This document shows positions 9,224-18,764 of a DNA stretch of 64,000 nucleotides, piece by piece. This stretch comes from Micromonospora noduli. GTDB taxonomy: Bacteria > Actinomycetota > Actinomycetes > Mycobacteriales > Micromonosporaceae. The stretch is taken from NCBI RefSeq assembly GCF_003264365.1, contig NZ_PYAK01000003.1, forward strand, positions 124,001-188,000, in the 5' to 3' direction. The position numbers were made by a program, and so were the translations under genes. Position 1 is the first letter of the stretch. Each line of letters begins with the position of its first letter. The notes beneath the pieces are model-generated. The model saw nothing but the letters and a program-made list of their open reading frames with translations, was not told where the DNA came from and did no database searches.

Positions 9224-10462
9224 GTGAGCCTCACCCACGCCCCGGCCGGCGCAGTCCGTCAGGGCAGCCTGCGCGAGCTCAACCTCGCCCTGGTCCTCGG
9301 CCGGATCGCCACGGCCGACCGACCTCCCTCCCGCGCCGACCTGGCGACCGCGACCGGCCTGACCAGAGCCACCGTGTCCGCGGTGGTCGAGGACCTGCTC
9401 GCCGGCCGGCTGGTCAGCGAGTCCGACCCCGCGCCCCGCTCGGGCGCCGGCCGACCGGCGCGCGGGCTGGTCCTGGCCGATCAGGGGCCGGCCGGGCTCG
9501 GCCTGGAGGTCAACGTGGACTACCTGGCGGTCTGCGTGGTGGACCTCGCCGGCCAGGTCCGGCACCGCACGGTGCACCGGGCCGACCTGCGCCCGGTGGC
9601 CCCCGCCGACGCCCTGGCCCGCCTGGTCGAGATGGCCGGGGCAGCCCGCGAGGACGCTGCCCGGCACGGCCTCACCCTGGTCGGGGCCGCGCTCGCGGTG
9701 CCCGGCCTGGTGGACGACGCCGGGCTGGTCCGGCTCGCGCCGAACCTCGGCTGGCGTGACGTGCCGGTGCCCGCGCTGCTCGCCGAGCACCCTCCGCTGA
9801 TCGAGCAGGTGCCCGGCGTCCCCGCACTGGTCGTGGACAACGAGGCCAACCTCGCCGCGCTCGGCGAGCTGCACTCGCAGCCACCCGGCCCGTCCAGCTT
9901 CCTGCACATCTCCGGAGAGGTGGGCATCGGCGCCGGCATCGTGCTGGACGGCGCGCTGTTTCGCGGCGTACGCGGGTGGAGCGGCGAGATCGGGCACCTT
10001 CCGGTGCACCCCGAGGGCCGTCCGTGCCGCTGCGGCGGGCAGGGCTGCCTGGAGCAGTACGCCGGCCAGGAGGCGATCGTGACCGCCGCCGGGCTGGCCC
10101 GGGCGGAGCTTCCCGCGGACACCGCGACGGCCCGGTTGGCCGAGTTGGCCGAGGCCGGCGACGCCGACGCGCTGCGGGCGCTGCACGACGCCGGAACGGC
10201 GCTCGGCGTCGCGGTGGCCGGCGTCGTCAACCTGCTCGACCTGGACACCGTGGTGCTCGGTGGCGGTTACGCGGCGCTCGCGCCCTGGCTGTGCCCCCCG
10301 GTCCTCGCCGAGATCGGTGCCCGGGTGCTCACCGCGGCCTGGTCACCGGTCACGGTCCGCCCGTCGACGCTCGGCGCGGAGGCCGCCGCGGTAGGCGCCG
10401 CCGGCTCGGTGGTACGCAGGATCGTCGCCCAGCCCGCCGGCTGGCTGGCCCGCGCCGGCTGA
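9224..10462 (+). CDS. xylR: ROK-family transcriptional regulator, XylR-type
   Basis: 412 aa from GTG 9224. A winged helix-turn-helix at residues about 15-75 (LATATGLTRATVSAVVEDLL) is followed by a ROK sugar-kinase-like domain. The ROK zinc motif CRCGGQGCLEQYAG and the GEIGHLPV segment are present. Divergent placement from xylAB supports a xylose-responsive repressor. The open frame extends far upstream antisense to xylA, but that extension has no family similarity. Confidence 0.92.
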   Translation: MSLTHAPAGAVRQGSLRELNLALVLGRIATADRPPSRADLATATGLTRATVSAVVEDLLAGRLVSESDPAPRSGAGRPARGLVLADQGPAGLGLEVNVDYLAVCVVDLAGQVRHRTVHRADLRPVAPADALARLVEMAGAAREDAARHGLTLVGAALAVPGLVDDAGLVRLAPNLGWRDVPVPALLAEHPPLIEQVPGVPALVVDNEANLAALGELHSQPPGPSSFLHISGEVGIGAGIVLDGALFRGVRGWSGEIGHLPVHPEGRPCRCGGQGCLEQYAGQEAIVTAAGLARAELPADTATARLAELAEAGDADALRALHDAGTALGVAVAGVVNLLDLDTVVLGGGYAALAPWLCPPVLAEIGARVLTAAWSPVTVRPSTLGAEAAAVGAAGSVVRRIVAQPAGWLARAG

Positions 10463-10550
10463 TCGCCATCCCGCACCGTGCGCCACTGTCGGAGAGAATC
10501 GGTATCCTTGCTCTCAGGCAACGATCCCCGGTGAGGAGTCGAGAAGCAGC

Positions 10551-10592
10551 ATGCGCACACGTCGTCAGACGCGAGCCGGCGTCCGGCGGTGA
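10551..10592 (+). CDS. Possible 13-residue leader peptide
   Basis: ATG at 10551 opens MRTRRQTRAGVRR, and its TGA overlaps the GTG start of the phosphatase gene as GTGA. The phosphatase GTG lacks an own clear Shine-Dalgarno sequence, so coupling to this Arg-rich mini-ORF is possible. It may also be chance, or an upstream start of a differently read gene. Confidence 0.3.
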   Translation: MRTRRQTRAGVRR

Positions 10593-12199
10593 CCACGACC
10601 CAGCAACCCGGCGGCACCCCGTTGCCGGCCGACGAACGGTTGGCCCGGGAGCTGCTCGACGGGCTCGCCGAGGCAGTGCTGACAACGGACGGGACCGGTC
10701 GGGTCACCCTGGTCAACGCCATGGCGGCCGAGTTGATCCCGGAGATCGACGCCGGCACCGAGCTGGCCGGTTGCTCGGTGCCGGCCCTGGCCCGGGCGGT
10801 CGCCGGCGGCGCTGACCGCTTCGACGCCGACCACCACGGCCGGCGACTGCGCGGCGTCCGACGGCAACTCGCCGGCTCCCGGTGGGCGTGGTATGTCCGC
10901 GACGTCACCGAGGAGCACGCCCGCGCCGACGCCCTGCTCGCCGAACGCTCCCGCACCGCGTTCCTCGCCCAGGCCGGCAGTCGGCTGGCGCTGGCCCTGC
11001 ACCGGGACCAGGTCCTCCTGGCCACCACCACGCTCGCCGTTCCCTACCTGGCCGACGTCGCCGTGGCACTGCCCCGGCCGACCGTGCCGGCCGAGCCGCA
11101 CCCCCGATGGATCCGGTACGCCGACGGCGAACCCGCCCCGATCACCGGTCTGGCCAGCCCCGCGCTGACCAGCTCCGTGCCCGGGCTGGCCGAAGCGCTG
11201 GCCGGCGACCGGGCCGAGCCGGGCCCCTGGCCGGACGCCCCGCTCACCGACCTGGCCGACCTGCTGCCGCCCGAGTTCGGCCCCCCGGGCATGGTGCTGG
11301 TCAGCCCGCTGCTCAGCGCCAGCGGGTCGGCCGGTGCGCTGCTGCTCATCCGTCGGTCCGGGCGGGCCGGCTTCGACCCGCGCGACGTGGAGCTGGCCCG
11401 GGAGTTCGCCGCCCGCGCGGGCGCGGCGCTGGCCACGGCCGACCTGCACGGTGAGCAGGCCCACCTGGCCCGGGTCCTGCAAACCAGTCTGCTCCCGCCC
11501 GAGCTGCCCGTCGTGCCCGGCGTGAGCATGGCCGGCGGTTACCGGGCAGCGGGCGACAGCCTGCGCATCGGCGGCGACTTCTACGAGGTGTTCCCGCACC
11601 CGCGCGGCGCCCTGTTCGCGCTCGGCGACGTGTGCGGCAAGGGCGTGGGCGCGGCGGTGCTGACCGGCCGGGTCCGCCAGTCGTTGCAGACGCTGAGGCT
11701 CGTCGAGCAACGCCCGCTGGAGCTGATCCAGCTGCTCAACCAGGCGCTGTTCGACGCGCCGGACGCGGCGCGGCGCAACCAGTTCACCACCCTGCTGCTC
11801 GGTTCCCTGGACCGGGGGCCGGCCGGGCTGGACGTCCGCATCGCCGGCGGGGGTCACCCGGCGCCACTGCTGGTCACCGCCGACGGCACTGTCACCCCGG
11901 TCCCGGTCGGGGGCATGCCGGTGGGGGCGCTGACGGCCGCACGGTTCGCCGAGACCCGGGTGCACCTCGATCCGGGCGATCTGCTGCTCGCGTACACCGA
12001 TGGGGTGACCGAGGCTCGCGGCCCGCGCGACGCGGCGATGTTCGGCGAGGCCCGGCTGCGGGCCACGCTCGCGTCGGCGGCCGGGCAACCGCCCGCGGCG
12101 CTGATCGACCGGGTGCTCCGCGCGGTCGACGACTGGCTGGGCGGGCAGGCCCACGACGACATCGCGATGCTGGCCGTGGGCGCGTCGGCGTCGGCATGA
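10589..12199 (+). CDS. PAS-GAF-SpoIIE serine phosphatase
   Basis: 536 aa. Residues about 10-105 are PAS-like, about 120-275 GAF-like, and about 300-535 a PP2C-type SpoIIE phosphatase. Metal and catalytic motifs are complete: IGGDFYEVF, GDVCGKG, YTDGVTEARG and HDDIAML. Such proteins dephosphorylate anti-sigma-factor antagonists in partner-switching systems, with the sensor domains controlling activity. No anti-sigma or antagonist gene is adjacent. A second phosphatase lies about 750 nt downstream beyond a divergent MarR gene. Confidence 0.92.
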   Translation: MTTTQQPGGTPLPADERLARELLDGLAEAVLTTDGTGRVTLVNAMAAELIPEIDAGTELAGCSVPALARAVAGGADRFDADHHGRRLRGVRRQLAGSRWAWYVRDVTEEHARADALLAERSRTAFLAQAGSRLALALHRDQVLLATTTLAVPYLADVAVALPRPTVPAEPHPRWIRYADGEPAPITGLASPALTSSVPGLAEALAGDRAEPGPWPDAPLTDLADLLPPEFGPPGMVLVSPLLSASGSAGALLLIRRSGRAGFDPRDVELAREFAARAGAALATADLHGEQAHLARVLQTSLLPPELPVVPGVSMAGGYRAAGDSLRIGGDFYEVFPHPRGALFALGDVCGKGVGAAVLTGRVRQSLQTLRLVEQRPLELIQLLNQALFDAPDAARRNQFTTLLLGSLDRGPAGLDVRIAGGGHPAPLLVTADGTVTPVPVGGMPVGALTAARFAETRVHLDPGDLLLAYTDGVTEARGPRDAAMFGEARLRATLASAAGQPPAALIDRVLRAVDDWLGGQAHDDIAMLAVGASASA

Positions 12200-12227
12200 C
12201 CGGCGGGTGCCGGCCCCGCCGGCTTGA

Positions 12228-12893
12228 TCAGGCGGTACGGGCCACCGGTGGGTCGCCGGCCGGCCATTCCCGGGTGGTGCCGACCGATCGTTCCGGACCG
12301 CCCGACGAACCCGTCCACCCCGTTCGGGTCTGCCGACCCGCATCGTCCGACCAGTCCGCCGACCGCCCACCGGGCCGGTCCGGGTCGTTCGGCCAGTCCC
12401 CCTGGCCCGTCGACTCATCCGACGTCGGCGCGTTCTGCGTCTGCTGACGGCGGGCGGTCTCGTCGAACTCCCGCATCCCGCTCAGCAGCGCGTCGCGGCC
12501 CTCCCGGCTCATCCCGGCCAACACGGCGGCGAGTTGGGCCTGGCGGTCGGTCCGCAGCTGGGCGAGGAGCCGGCGGGCCTCCGGGGTGAGGTGCAGCGAG
12601 ATCTCCCGCCGGTCGAAGCGGCCCGGCTCGCGCTCCAGCATGCCGGCGGCGACCAGCCGATCGCAGAGGCGGCTGGCGGAGCTGAGCAGCATGTCGAGTC
12701 GGGTGGCGAGCCGACGCAGGTTGATCCCGTCGTACTGCTCCACCACCATCACCGCCCGCAACTGGGCACCGGACACGCGGTTGGCGGTCCCCTCCCGGGC
12801 AGACTCCCAGATGCCCAGCAGGGCAGCGGCTGCTGCATCCAGCGCGGCAGCCATACTCGTCTCAGGGTCCGTCGGACGGTTCAGTTCGGCCAT
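12228..12893 (-). CDS. MarR-family regulator with long acidic tail
   Basis: 221 aa from ATG 12893. Residues about 25-150 form a MarR winged helix domain (RLATRLDMLLSSASRLCDRL is the recognition region). The last 70 residues are polar, Asp/Gly/Pro-rich and probably disordered, which is longer than usual for MarR proteins. It is divergent from the second phosphatase with 58 bp between starts, so it probably regulates that promoter and its own. An in-frame extension to 13055 overlaps the neighbour and is rejected. Confidence 0.85.
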   Translation of the reverse strand: MAELNRPTDPETSMAAALDAAAAALLGIWESAREGTANRVSGAQLRAVMVVEQYDGINLRRLATRLDMLLSSASRLCDRLVAAGMLEREPGRFDRREISLHLTPEARRLLAQLRTDRQAQLAAVLAGMSREGRDALLSGMREFDETARRQQTQNAPTSDESTGQGDWPNDPDRPGGRSADWSDDAGRQTRTGWTGSSGGPERSVGTTREWPAGDPPVARTA

Positions 12894-12951
12894 GGTGGCC
12901 CGAGAGTACTCCGAACCTCCTGGTGGTCGAGCTTTCAGTGAAGGACTGACG

Positions 12952-14082
12952 ATGAGCGAACCGGTCAATCGGGCACGGCGTGCCCTGAACGAGACACCAG
13001 CTGACCGGCTCGTCGGTGGGATCGGGGACGTGCTCGCCCAGTCGTACGGGATCACCGACGTCGAGCTCTATCAGGTCGACTACCGACTCGCGGAGCTACT
13101 GCCTCTCACCGACGGTCACTCGATCACGAACCCCGGGCACCCGGCCTGGCGCGCCTTCGACCACCAGTCGCCGATACTGACCGACGGCACCGCCTGGTTC
13201 CCGGTCACCATGCGTGGCGAGCGTCGAGGGGTGCTGTGCCTGTCGCCCGTTCCGGACGACCGGGACGTCGTCGCCGACCTGGCCGACATCGCCACCGCGC
13301 TCGCCCACGAGGTGGCGGCGGTCTCCGCCGGCACCGACGTCTATCTGGCGGCCCGGCGCACCCAACGCCTCACCCTGGCCGCCGAGATGCAGTGGGACCT
13401 GCTCCCCGGCCGCAGCCGGATCCGTCCCTCGTTCAGCCTGGCCGGGCAGTTGGAGCCGGCGTACGCGGTGCGCGGCGACAGCTTCGACTGGTCCGACGAC
13501 GGCGAACGGGTCTGGTTGTCCACCATCAACGGCACCGGTGAGGGGGTGGCCGCCTCCCTGCTCACCTCGCTGGCCACCCACGCGCTGCGCAACGCGCGTC
13601 GGGCCGGGCTGAGCCTGGCCGACCAGGCCGCCCTCGCCGATCAGGCCATCTACGACCTGTACCGGGGCGAGCAGCACCTCTCCGCGTTGCTGATGGAGTT
13701 GGACCTGCGCTCCGGGATGATGACAGTGGTGGACGCCGGGTCACCCCGACTGGTCCTGCTCCGCGACGGGGACGTCACCGAGCAGCCGCTGGAGGCTCAG
13801 TTCCCGCTGGGCATGTTCGAGGCGACCGACTACCACGAGCAGAAGTTCCCGCTGGAGCGCGGCGACCGGGTGTTCGTGGTCAGCGACGGGGTTGTGGAGG
13901 CCACCGGTCAGGACGTGCGCTACGGCGAGACGGCACTGGACCGGTTCCTGCGGCGGACCGGGCCGATGGCCCCCCTGGACGCCGTCCGGTCGCTGATCGG
14001 TGATCTGCGCGCGTTCGTGGCCGGTGACCTGGTCGACGACGCGGTGGTCGTCTGCCTGGACTGGACCGGCCCGCAGCCGTGA
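12952..14082 (+). CDS. SpoIIE-type phosphatase-like protein with altered active site
   Basis: 376 aa from ATG 12952, with AAGGA 7 nt upstream. Residues about 1-130 are a small sensor-like region; residues about 140-375 are a SpoIIE/PP2C-like domain. The first metal motif reads AVRGDSFDW instead of GGDFYD, and the usual GDVxGxG motif reads TINGTGEG, so the second metal aspartate is missing. VSDGVVEATG and the terminal DDAVVV are retained. It may have weak or no phosphatase activity and act as a binding protein. Divergent MarR gene suggests co-regulation. Confidence 0.82.
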   Translation: MSEPVNRARRALNETPADRLVGGIGDVLAQSYGITDVELYQVDYRLAELLPLTDGHSITNPGHPAWRAFDHQSPILTDGTAWFPVTMRGERRGVLCLSPVPDDRDVVADLADIATALAHEVAAVSAGTDVYLAARRTQRLTLAAEMQWDLLPGRSRIRPSFSLAGQLEPAYAVRGDSFDWSDDGERVWLSTINGTGEGVAASLLTSLATHALRNARRAGLSLADQAALADQAIYDLYRGEQHLSALLMELDLRSGMMTVVDAGSPRLVLLRDGDVTEQPLEAQFPLGMFEATDYHEQKFPLERGDRVFVVSDGVVEATGQDVRYGETALDRFLRRTGPMAPLDAVRSLIGDLRAFVAGDLVDDAVVVCLDWTGPQP

Positions 14083-14089
14083 GCGGTGG

Positions 14090-15571
14090 TCAGTACGCGC
14101 CGCGGCCGTTCAGCACCGCGCCGAAGGTCTTCCAGAGGATGGTGAGGTCGGCGGCGAGGGACCAGTTCTCCACGTAGTAGAGGTCGAGCCGGATGCCGTC
14201 CTCCCAGCTCAGGTCGGAGCGGCCACTGACCTGCCACAGGCCGGTCATGCCGGGCTTGACCAGCAGCCGCCGGGCCACGTCGCCGTCGTAGCGGGCCACC
14301 TCCGAGGGCAGCGGCGGGCGGGGCCCGACGAGGCTCATCTGCCCCAGCAGCACGTTGACCAGTTGCGGCAGCTCGTCCAGTGACCATTTGCGCAGCAGCC
14401 GGCCAACACGGGTCACCCGGGGGTCGTGGCGCATCTTGAACATCAGGCCGTCGGTCTCGTTGCGCGCGGTCAACTCGGCGAGCAGCGCATCCGCGTTCAC
14501 CACCATGGTGCGGAACTTGAACACGCCGAACTCCTGCCCGCCCCGGCCGACCCGGACCTGCCGGAACAGCACCGGGCCCCGGCTGTCCACTTTGATGGCC
14601 AGGGCGATGAACGCGATCAGCGGCAGTAGCACCGCCAGCGCCAGCGACGAGACGGACCGGTCGACGAAACCTTTCACCAGCTTGCGGACCCCGCGGAACT
14701 CGGGCGCCTCGACGTGGATCAGCGGCAGGCCGGCGACCGGGCGGGTGTGGATGCGCGGGCCGGCGACGTCGGTCAGCGCGGGTGCCACGACCAGGTCGAT
14801 GCCGGTCCCCTCCAACTGCCAGCCGAGGCGGCGCAGCCGGGTCGCGGTCAGCTCACCGGATGCGGTCACCGCGACCGTGTCCGCGCCGATCGCGGTGGCG
14901 GCCTCCGGGATGCCCCGGAACGACCCCACCACCGGCACGTCACCCAGCCGCTGCGCCACCGGCGCGAGCAGCGCGTCCGGGATGCAGGCACCCACCACCT
15001 GGTAACCGGCGTACGGCTCACGGCGCAGCGTGTGGACCAGCTCCAACACGTGGGCGGTGTCGCCGACCACCAGCACCTTGCGGGACCAGCCGGCGCCCAG
15101 CGAGCGGGCCCGGTGCAGTCGCTTGCGGGCGGCGAACCGCGCCACCTCCAGCCCGACGGTGCCCACCGCGAAGGAGATGCCCAGGAAGCCCCGGGAGACG
15201 CCGACGTCGGCGATGTAGCCGATGATGGCGATCGCCCCGGCCAGGCGCAGGCTGGCTGAGCTGACCCGCCGGTACTCGTCCGCCCCGTAGCCGATCACCC
15301 GGTCGTCGTAGCAGCCGAGCGCCTTGAGCGAGATCAGCCAGGCCAGCACCAACCCGGGGGCGACCAGCACGTACGGAATCTCCGAGCCGGTCGGCTCGTC
15401 GTCACCGAAACGGGCGACGTACCCGATCAGCAACGCGATGATGAGGATTGTGGTGTCCAGCACCACCAGGACCCGGACGTAGGATCGTTCGTCGGCGCGC
15501 GCCACCAACCCGGCGCGTCGACCGTCCGGCTCCGCCGACGTGGCGGGGGTCAACAGTGTCGCCACGCTCAC
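14090..15571 (-). CDS. Exopolysaccharide polyprenyl-phosphate glycosyl-1-phosphate transferase
   Basis: 493 aa from GTG 15571, chosen because GGGAGG lies five bases upstream; the earlier GTG 15583 overlaps that site. Four or five N-terminal membrane segments (residues about 35-150) are followed by a CoA-binding-like central domain and a C-terminal bacterial sugar transferase domain starting near residue 300 (KVDSRGPVLFRQVRVGRGGQ, then LDELPQLVNVLLGQMSLVGPRPP). The family transfers a sugar 1-phosphate to undecaprenyl phosphate as the first step of polysaccharide assembly. No other polysaccharide genes are adjacent. Confidence 0.93.
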   Translation of the reverse strand: MSVATLLTPATSAEPDGRRAGLVARADERSYVRVLVVLDTTILIIALLIGYVARFGDDEPTGSEIPYVLVAPGLVLAWLISLKALGCYDDRVIGYGADEYRRVSSASLRLAGAIAIIGYIADVGVSRGFLGISFAVGTVGLEVARFAARKRLHRARSLGAGWSRKVLVVGDTAHVLELVHTLRREPYAGYQVVGACIPDALLAPVAQRLGDVPVVGSFRGIPEAATAIGADTVAVTASGELTATRLRRLGWQLEGTGIDLVVAPALTDVAGPRIHTRPVAGLPLIHVEAPEFRGVRKLVKGFVDRSVSSLALAVLLPLIAFIALAIKVDSRGPVLFRQVRVGRGGQEFGVFKFRTMVVNADALLAELTARNETDGLMFKMRHDPRVTRVGRLLRKWSLDELPQLVNVLLGQMSLVGPRPPLPSEVARYDGDVARRLLVKPGMTGLWQVSGRSDLSWEDGIRLDLYYVENWSLAADLTILWKTFGAVLNGRGAY

Positions 15572-15729
15572 CGGCCCTCCCACTCTGTACAGGATGGCCC
15601 CGGCCGACGTGTCGGACCGAAGGCGGACCGACTATGCCGGAACAGTCGACATCCTGCCTTGACAACTATGACTGCCGATTGCTTCCGACGTATTGCCGTC
15701 ACTTTTCTTCAACAACCTGATGGCCGAAA

Positions 15730-15769
15730 AGGGGCCTGCCACACCGAATCGACGGTACGGCAGGCCCCT
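15730..15769 (-). terminator. Rho-independent terminator of the vWA gene
   Basis: Perfect 11-bp stem (AGGGGCCTGCC / GGCAGGCCCCT) with an 18-nt loop, followed on the minus strand by TTTT. It begins about 20 nt after the stop of the vWA gene. Confidence 0.8.
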
Positions 15770-15787
15770 GGACGTCTGAGTGTCAGC

Positions 15788-17584
15788 TCAGCGCGGCGCT
15801 GGCGGACGCCGTGCGATGGCGCTGAGGAAGATGCTGCCGATCTCGCTCGGGTCCTTGGTGACGAAGACGTCGCCACCGGTGACCTTGGTGATCGACTCCA
15901 GCTCTGCCTTGCTGACGCCCTCGCCGATACCGATCATGATGACCTGGACCGGCCGCTCCGGGTCGGCGAGCTGCTTGAGCTTGGCGAGCAGCTGCTGCTG
16001 GTTGAGGCCGTTGTTGTCCTCGTTCTTGCCGTCGGTGAACAGCACGATCGAGTTGACCCGGCCGGGCTGCCAGTTCTCCTGGACCGCCTGGTACGCGGCC
16101 AGCATCGTGTCGTAGAGGCCGGTGTCGCCGCTGGAAGGCTTGACGGTGGCGAGCGCCCCCTCCAACTGGGCCCGCTGGCCGGAGAGCGGCCCGATCGGGA
16201 CCAGCTCCCGGTAGTCCCGGTTGCCGACGAGCTGGGTGGAGAAGGTCCACAGACCGATCGACCAGGAGTCGTCGAAGAGGCCGAGGCCGCGGCGGGCCGC
16301 GTCGACTGTGACCTCCTCCCGGCTGCGGTTGTTGGCGCTGGGCACCGGGTCCTTCATCGAGCCGGAGACGTCGATGACGGCGAGCATCCGTCCGGACTGG
16401 GTGGCGATCGACCAACTGGAGACGACCCGCTGGATGGCGGCCGGGTCGAGGCCACCCGCCGCGGTGCCGCCGTTCGCCGGTGCGGTCGGCGCGCCGCCGG
16501 ACGGGCTCGGAGCACCCTGCGGCGCCTTGAAACCCTCGCCCCAGTTGCCGTCCGGCGCGCGCAGCGACTGCGCAGCGAGCCGGTCACGGAAGGTCGGGCT
16601 GGTGAGCAGCTCGAACAGCACCTTGGCGGCCGACGCCTTGCTCGGCTCGATGCCGGGCAGCACCGCGTACGGGTAGTCCAGCGGCATCGGCGCCGGCTCC
16701 ATGTAGAGCGCGGCGAGCGGCACCGGCGGCTTCTTGCTGTTGTACGCCATCACGTCTTCTTCGGACAGCGCCGCCGCGCCGAGACCACTGGCGATGGACG
16801 TCGCGTCGTTGGCCGTCGGGAAGCGGGCCAGCAGGTCGTTGCGGAGCGAGGAGCGCCCGGTGGCCAGTGCGCGGAGCGCGCCGACGGTGTTGCGCTGGGC
16901 GTCGCCGCCGGCGCCGTTGGCAGCGGCGGTCAGCGAGAGCAGACCGGACAGGCCCGCGGCGTCGCGGGTCGGCTCGACGATCCCGGTCCGCAGTGGCGCG
17001 CCGGTGTTGGTGACCTGCTTGAGCAGGTCGGTCCAGGTGAACTTCTTGTCCGGCCAGCCCAGCCGGGTGGCGATCGGCTCGGGCATCGCGACGACGATCG
17101 GGCTGCGCGCGATGGAGGCGCCGTTGGTCGGAGCGAACGCTGTCGCGTCCTTCTTCAACCGCAGCAGCCAGGTGGAGGAGTCGGGCACCCAGACGTCCGG
17201 GCTGACGGCGGTGCCACTGGCCTGCCCCACACCGGCCAGCACAGCGCCGTGCTTGGCCGCCACCACTGCCGCCACGTCGACCGGGTCGGACGCGGACACG
17301 TCGACGCGGATGCAGGTCGGGCCCACCGCGGCGCCATCCTTGACCCACTGGGACGCGGCGGCGTCCACCGCTGGCGCGAGTTCGGAGGCGACCGCCACGG
17401 CGAGTCGGATCTCTCCCGAGCAGCTGGGCTGAATCAACTCCTGATAGCCGAACCACGCGCCCGTCGTCACGACGAGCACCCCCGCCGTTGCGGCGGCGGC
17501 GGCTAGGTGGAGTTTCGAACGCATGCGATGGCGGCCTGCTGACACGGTGACCATCTTGCGTACTAGGTGCCGTCTCTGCCACAT
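15788..17584 (-). CDS. Substrate-binding and von Willebrand A domain membrane protein
   Basis: 598 aa. An N-terminal membrane anchor or signal (residues about 24-45) is followed by an extracellular solute-binding-like domain (about 55-370), a Pro/Gly/Ala-rich linker, and a vWA domain (about 395-590) with the intact metal site motif DVSGSMKD. Family members in actinobacteria are annotated as extracellular solute-binding/VWA proteins of unknown role. No ABC permease is adjacent, so a transport role is doubtful; metal-dependent protein binding at the cell surface is more likely. A later ATG (about 17552) is a possible alternative start. Confidence 0.85.
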   Translation of the reverse strand: MWQRRHLVRKMVTVSAGRHRMRSKLHLAAAAATAGVLVVTTGAWFGYQELIQPSCSGEIRLAVAVASELAPAVDAAASQWVKDGAAVGPTCIRVDVSASDPVDVAAVVAAKHGAVLAGVGQASGTAVSPDVWVPDSSTWLLRLKKDATAFAPTNGASIARSPIVVAMPEPIATRLGWPDKKFTWTDLLKQVTNTGAPLRTGIVEPTRDAAGLSGLLSLTAAANGAGGDAQRNTVGALRALATGRSSLRNDLLARFPTANDATSIASGLGAAALSEEDVMAYNSKKPPVPLAALYMEPAPMPLDYPYAVLPGIEPSKASAAKVLFELLTSPTFRDRLAAQSLRAPDGNWGEGFKAPQGAPSPSGGAPTAPANGGTAAGGLDPAAIQRVVSSWSIATQSGRMLAVIDVSGSMKDPVPSANNRSREEVTVDAARRGLGLFDDSWSIGLWTFSTQLVGNRDYRELVPIGPLSGQRAQLEGALATVKPSSGDTGLYDTMLAAYQAVQENWQPGRVNSIVLFTDGKNEDNNGLNQQQLLAKLKQLADPERPVQVIMIGIGEGVSKAELESITKVTGGDVFVTKDPSEIGSIFLSAIARRPPAPR

Positions 17585-17702
17585 CCGTTCGGACTAAAGT
17601 TACGGAGGAGAAACAGTTGACCACCTTTTTGCAACACAGAGTGACGTGGCAGCCCCGTGGCGTTGCTAAATCAGTGCAGCGCTCACGTCTCTAAACCATC
17701 GT

Positions 17703-18740
17703 TCAGGGCAGTACGCACGTCGGGCTCGGCACCGGCACCGGCTCGCCGACCGCCTCCGGGACGCCGGTGTCGGTGTCGCGCCGGAACACCCGCACCATGT
17801 CCGCCCGCTCGTCGGCGACGTAGAGGTGCTCCCCGATGAGGGCGAAGTGCCGAGGCCACTCCCCGCCGGTGTCCACTTCGGCCACCAGCTCGGGCAGCTC
17901 CCCGGCCACTGTGAAGACGGCCACGGTCCCCACCCCACGATTGGCGACGTAGAGGAACCGGCCGTCCGGGGTGACCGCGACCTCCGACGGCTGGACGTGA
18001 CCGGCGCGCTCGCTCGCCTCGACCCGCCCGCGCTGGTGCAACGCGCCGTCGTCGGTCAGCTCGTAGGCGGTGATCGAGGCGTCCAGCTCCCCGACGAGGT
18101 AGCAGCGCCGTCCATCGGGGTGCCGGGCCAGGTGCCGGGGGCCGGTGCCGGGCTTCGTACGCAACCGGGGCGCACGCGGCACCAGTCGTCCGGTCGCCTC
18201 GTCCAGGTCGTACCGGTAGACCGAGTCGGTGCCGAGATCCACGCCGAAGATCGGCCCCTGGCCCACCCCGGGCGAGACCATGTGGGCGTGGGCGTGGTCC
18301 TGGCGCTCCGGGTCGGGGCCGTGCCCCTCGTGCACCACCAGGTCGGTGCGCTCGCCGGGCACGCCCTGCGGATCGAGTGGGAAGACCGCGATGCTGCCGC
18401 TGCCGTAGTTGGCCGCCAGCAGGTGACCCCCGCCGGGCAGCACCGCCAGGTGGCAGGGCTCGGCGCCGCCGGTCGACCGACTGCCGAGCGGGTCCAGCGC
18501 GCCGTCCGCCCCGACCTGCCAGGCGCTGATCTCGCCGTCCGTCAGCTCGTTGACCGCGTAGAGCACCGGCTGGCTGGGGTGCCGCACCAGGAAGGAGGGG
18601 GACGGGGTGGCTGCCACCGTGCCGAGCGGGGTCAGCGCCCCGGTCCTCGGGTCGCGGCGAGCGGCGACGATGCCGCTGCCCCGCCCGCCGCTCTGCGCGG
18701 TGTAACCCCCGATGTGGACGACCTCACCCTGACCGCTCAC
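17703..18740 (-). CDS. Lactonase-family seven-bladed beta-propeller protein
   Basis: 345 aa from GTG 18740, chosen because GGAGGAG lies 6 nt upstream; the longer frame to 18776 is less likely. The protein has repeated propeller blades with YVANRGVGTVAVF- and YLVGELDASITAY-type strands and the conserved end of the lactonase/YbhE-Pgl family. Some members are 6-phosphogluconolactonases, many are uncharacterised. It stands alone, on the same strand as the conservon, with a palindrome just upstream. Confidence 0.85.
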   Translation of the reverse strand: MSGQGEVVHIGGYTAQSGGRGSGIVAARRDPRTGALTPLGTVAATPSPSFLVRHPSQPVLYAVNELTDGEISAWQVGADGALDPLGSRSTGGAEPCHLAVLPGGGHLLAANYGSGSIAVFPLDPQGVPGERTDLVVHEGHGPDPERQDHAHAHMVSPGVGQGPIFGVDLGTDSVYRYDLDEATGRLVPRAPRLRTKPGTGPRHLARHPDGRRCYLVGELDASITAYELTDDGALHQRGRVEASERAGHVQPSEVAVTPDGRFLYVANRGVGTVAVFTVAGELPELVAEVDTGGEWPRHFALIGEHLYVADERADMVRVFRRDTDTGVPEAVGEPVPVPSPTCVLP

Positions 18741-18764
18741 GCCCAACTCCTCCGCCGGCATCCT

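Noticed and set aside
12894..13055. N-terminal extension of the MarR gene
   Set aside because: It would overlap the divergent phosphatase gene; ATG 12893 gives a normal MarR start.
17600..17690. Short plus-strand frame from TTG after GGAGGAG
   Set aside because: Only about 25 codons, TTG start, no similarity; more probably the promoter region of the vWA gene.
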